Positions 62,438 through 64,000 of a stretch of 64,000 nt of DNA are shown here, piece after piece. The stretch comes from Spirodela intermedia. Its lineage: Eukaryota; Streptophyta; Magnoliopsida; Alismatales; Araceae. Each line of letters starts with the position of its first letter. Within the stretch, counting starts at the first letter, position 1. Position numbers and translations under genes: made by a program. The notes under the pieces are model-generated. The model was not told where the DNA came from and did no database searches. It saw only the letters and a program-made list of their open reading frames with translations. The stretch spans positions 10,819,878 through 10,883,877 of the forward strand of contig LR746264.1 of assembly GCA_902729315.2 (NCBI GenBank), written 5' to 3'.

Positions 62438-64000
62438 CTGTAGACAGAAAACAGATGCATACAGATTAGCAATTACGCATGGAAATGTGACTTTATATGC
62501 AGCAAAGTTAACGGTCAGAGTTAATGCATACTCAAATAGATGAGAATAGAAACTAGATTGATGGAATAAGATTGTATTTATCCTTACTATATGAAGGAAT
62601 AGGCAATGGAACTCACTTTCAGCAATGACGTCAAATTTAAAGTATGGCATTATATCCGTGACGACCACCAAATTAAGCTACGTTGGTAACAGATCTCACA
62701 AGGCAGCTTGATCCTCCCCACCAAGAATCAAATCTTCTAAGACAGATGGATCATCCCCAACAAGAGAACAAAATAACAAGATTACTCTTAGATTATGCTC
62801 TCTTCATGCACTTTTATCTTCAAGCAATTTATATTCATAATCAAAAGTCTCGTGTCATGAAAAAAACTTAGTACTTTGATGTGAGCTATCGCACTGGCTT
62901 AATACCAGTCGAACCCATGAAGCAAGGCACCAGCAACATACGCTTTGTTTCTGTAACCCATGGAGGAACACCGCCGAGCCCCATTAAAGTTGATTTTTAG
63001 GGCTAGAAAAGCTATAGGATACAGGTCTTGAATGCACATACCGGTCATAAAGCTCCATAAAGCTCCATAAAAACGGAGACAACTGGTTGACTCAAAATAA
63101 GAAGTATACTTCATCACATAACTTTTTATTCAGGGGAAAAACTCGAAAATGGATTTCACTAGAACAGTAGACGGATGACAAAATGCAAGAATCCCATAAA
63201 ATTCATAGGAACCCTTTAAGACAATAGAATTAATGATATTCTAGGCACAATCTCAACCCACCTAAAAACTATAACTTACAGAATTATTATAAGAGCATCC
63301 ATAGAAGACTGAATTTTAGAAAAAAAATGTACCATACAACAGAAAGGAACTTTGAGACGTAGTTTGCCAACTTAGTAAAACTTTATGAATTGTAATTCAG
63401 CCAGTACGAGTCGCCATGAATGTGGAGACGGGTCGAATTGACTAAATCAATTCAGATTTAGTCAATGCAATACCAGATCTGCATTGGGCAAACACAGCGT
63501 TGTTTCGACCTGCATTAATCCGGAGTCTTGTTTAAATGGTGCATACGCGTGCATTTTCCTCTGTTCTCTTCTTTTTAGCTCTTTTCTGATGGGGAGGGAA
63601 AGGGGTAGGTATATTACCACTTACAAATACATCAGCCACACCAAGCTTCCTTTCAAACATTCCAAATTAACCTATCTAAGAACTGTTAATGTTGTTCCGC
63701 TAGTTAGAGGCATTCTATATGAATATGAAAACAAAATCGAGTAAAGGTAAGGCAGACTGTTTCAAGTAAACTCAGTACTGTAACTGAAAAGAATACAAAA
63801 ACAGCTGAGAGGTGAACTAAAAAAACGCACGAGACGAATCAACATATAAACGTGATTCAAGGTGTTGATTAATGAGGGAGGCGTTCCCCAGCCAGCCTCT
63901 TTTTGCGTGTTCCAGAACCTAATATTAAGCTGGGAAACAAAACAGGGAAGGCCAGGACCTTGAATATTTCTCTCCAGGAAACCCATTCATCTCCCATTAG
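62438..64000 (-). other. Incomplete eIF3f intron; no gene recognised
   Basis: AT-rich and stop-dense. It should contain the intron upstream of the eIF3f exon at 62437-62358, which begins after a CTACAG acceptor. I searched the minus strand for the preceding eIF3f block (ending in PHNESSDQ-like residues) and did not find it. Short open frames at 62899-63117 and 63762-63986 have no similarity I recognise. Confidence 0.5.

Overview
The window is nuclear DNA of a flowering plant. It carries typical angiosperm housekeeping genes with many short introns and canonical GT-AG sites, plastid-targeted proteins, a plant-type 3'UTR thiamine riboswitch, and Ty1/copia-type retrotransposon remains. Some exons are strongly GC-rich (BAHD gene, exon 4 of the Pru-like gene), which would fit a monocot or early-diverging lineage, but the species cannot be fixed from the sequence. 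(GA)n/(CT)n microsatellites are unusually common, lying in 5'UTRs, in introns next to splice acceptors, and in spacers.

Layout, left to right. FTSH7/9-type plastid protease, 5' exon only (-, 1-887). A divergent ~1.2 kb promoter region. An uncharacterised plant protein with a possible Pru/PH-like domain (+, 2054-8544, with one 4.1 kb intron). A BAHD acyltransferase (-, 8919-10361). Repeat-rich spacer with two tandem arrays (11.17-11.70 kb). Peroxisomal NAD carrier PXN (+, 13653-18194). Plastid ribosomal protein uL4c (+, 18765-19728). THIC, the thiamine pyrimidine synthase (-, 22101-24710), with its TPP riboswitch in the 3'UTR (21584-21707). A membrane-anchored FAS1-domain protein (+, 28353-28913). 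SQD2 sulfolipid synthase (-, 29078-32986, 11 coding exons), followed by a decayed SQD2 copy (33.93-35.17 kb). A small basic plant protein (+, 37123-37476). TRM7/FTSJ1-type tRNA 2'-O-methyltransferase (-, 37831-41325, 11 exons).

From about 41.6 to 55.2 kb the DNA turns AT-rich and is mostly mobile-element remains. Its centrepiece is a dirigent gene split by a copia element (43555-50513). The 5-bp target duplication AGACC is still readable, and the dirigent frame resumes exactly across the insertion. The element itself carries at least one, probably two, nested insertions. The right end returns to genic sequence: a WOX5/7-type homeobox gene (-, 55700-56411) and eIF3f (-, 60388-62437, with its 5' exons outside the window).

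The genes do not form a pathway. Several (FTSH7/9, uL4c, THIC, SQD2) act in the plastid, but neighbours alternate in strand and function as expected for ordinary plant gene order. I found no unmistakably new system. The most informative items are the riboswitch-controlled THIC 3' end, the retrotransposon-split dirigent gene, the SQD2 pseudogene, and the Pru-like protein.
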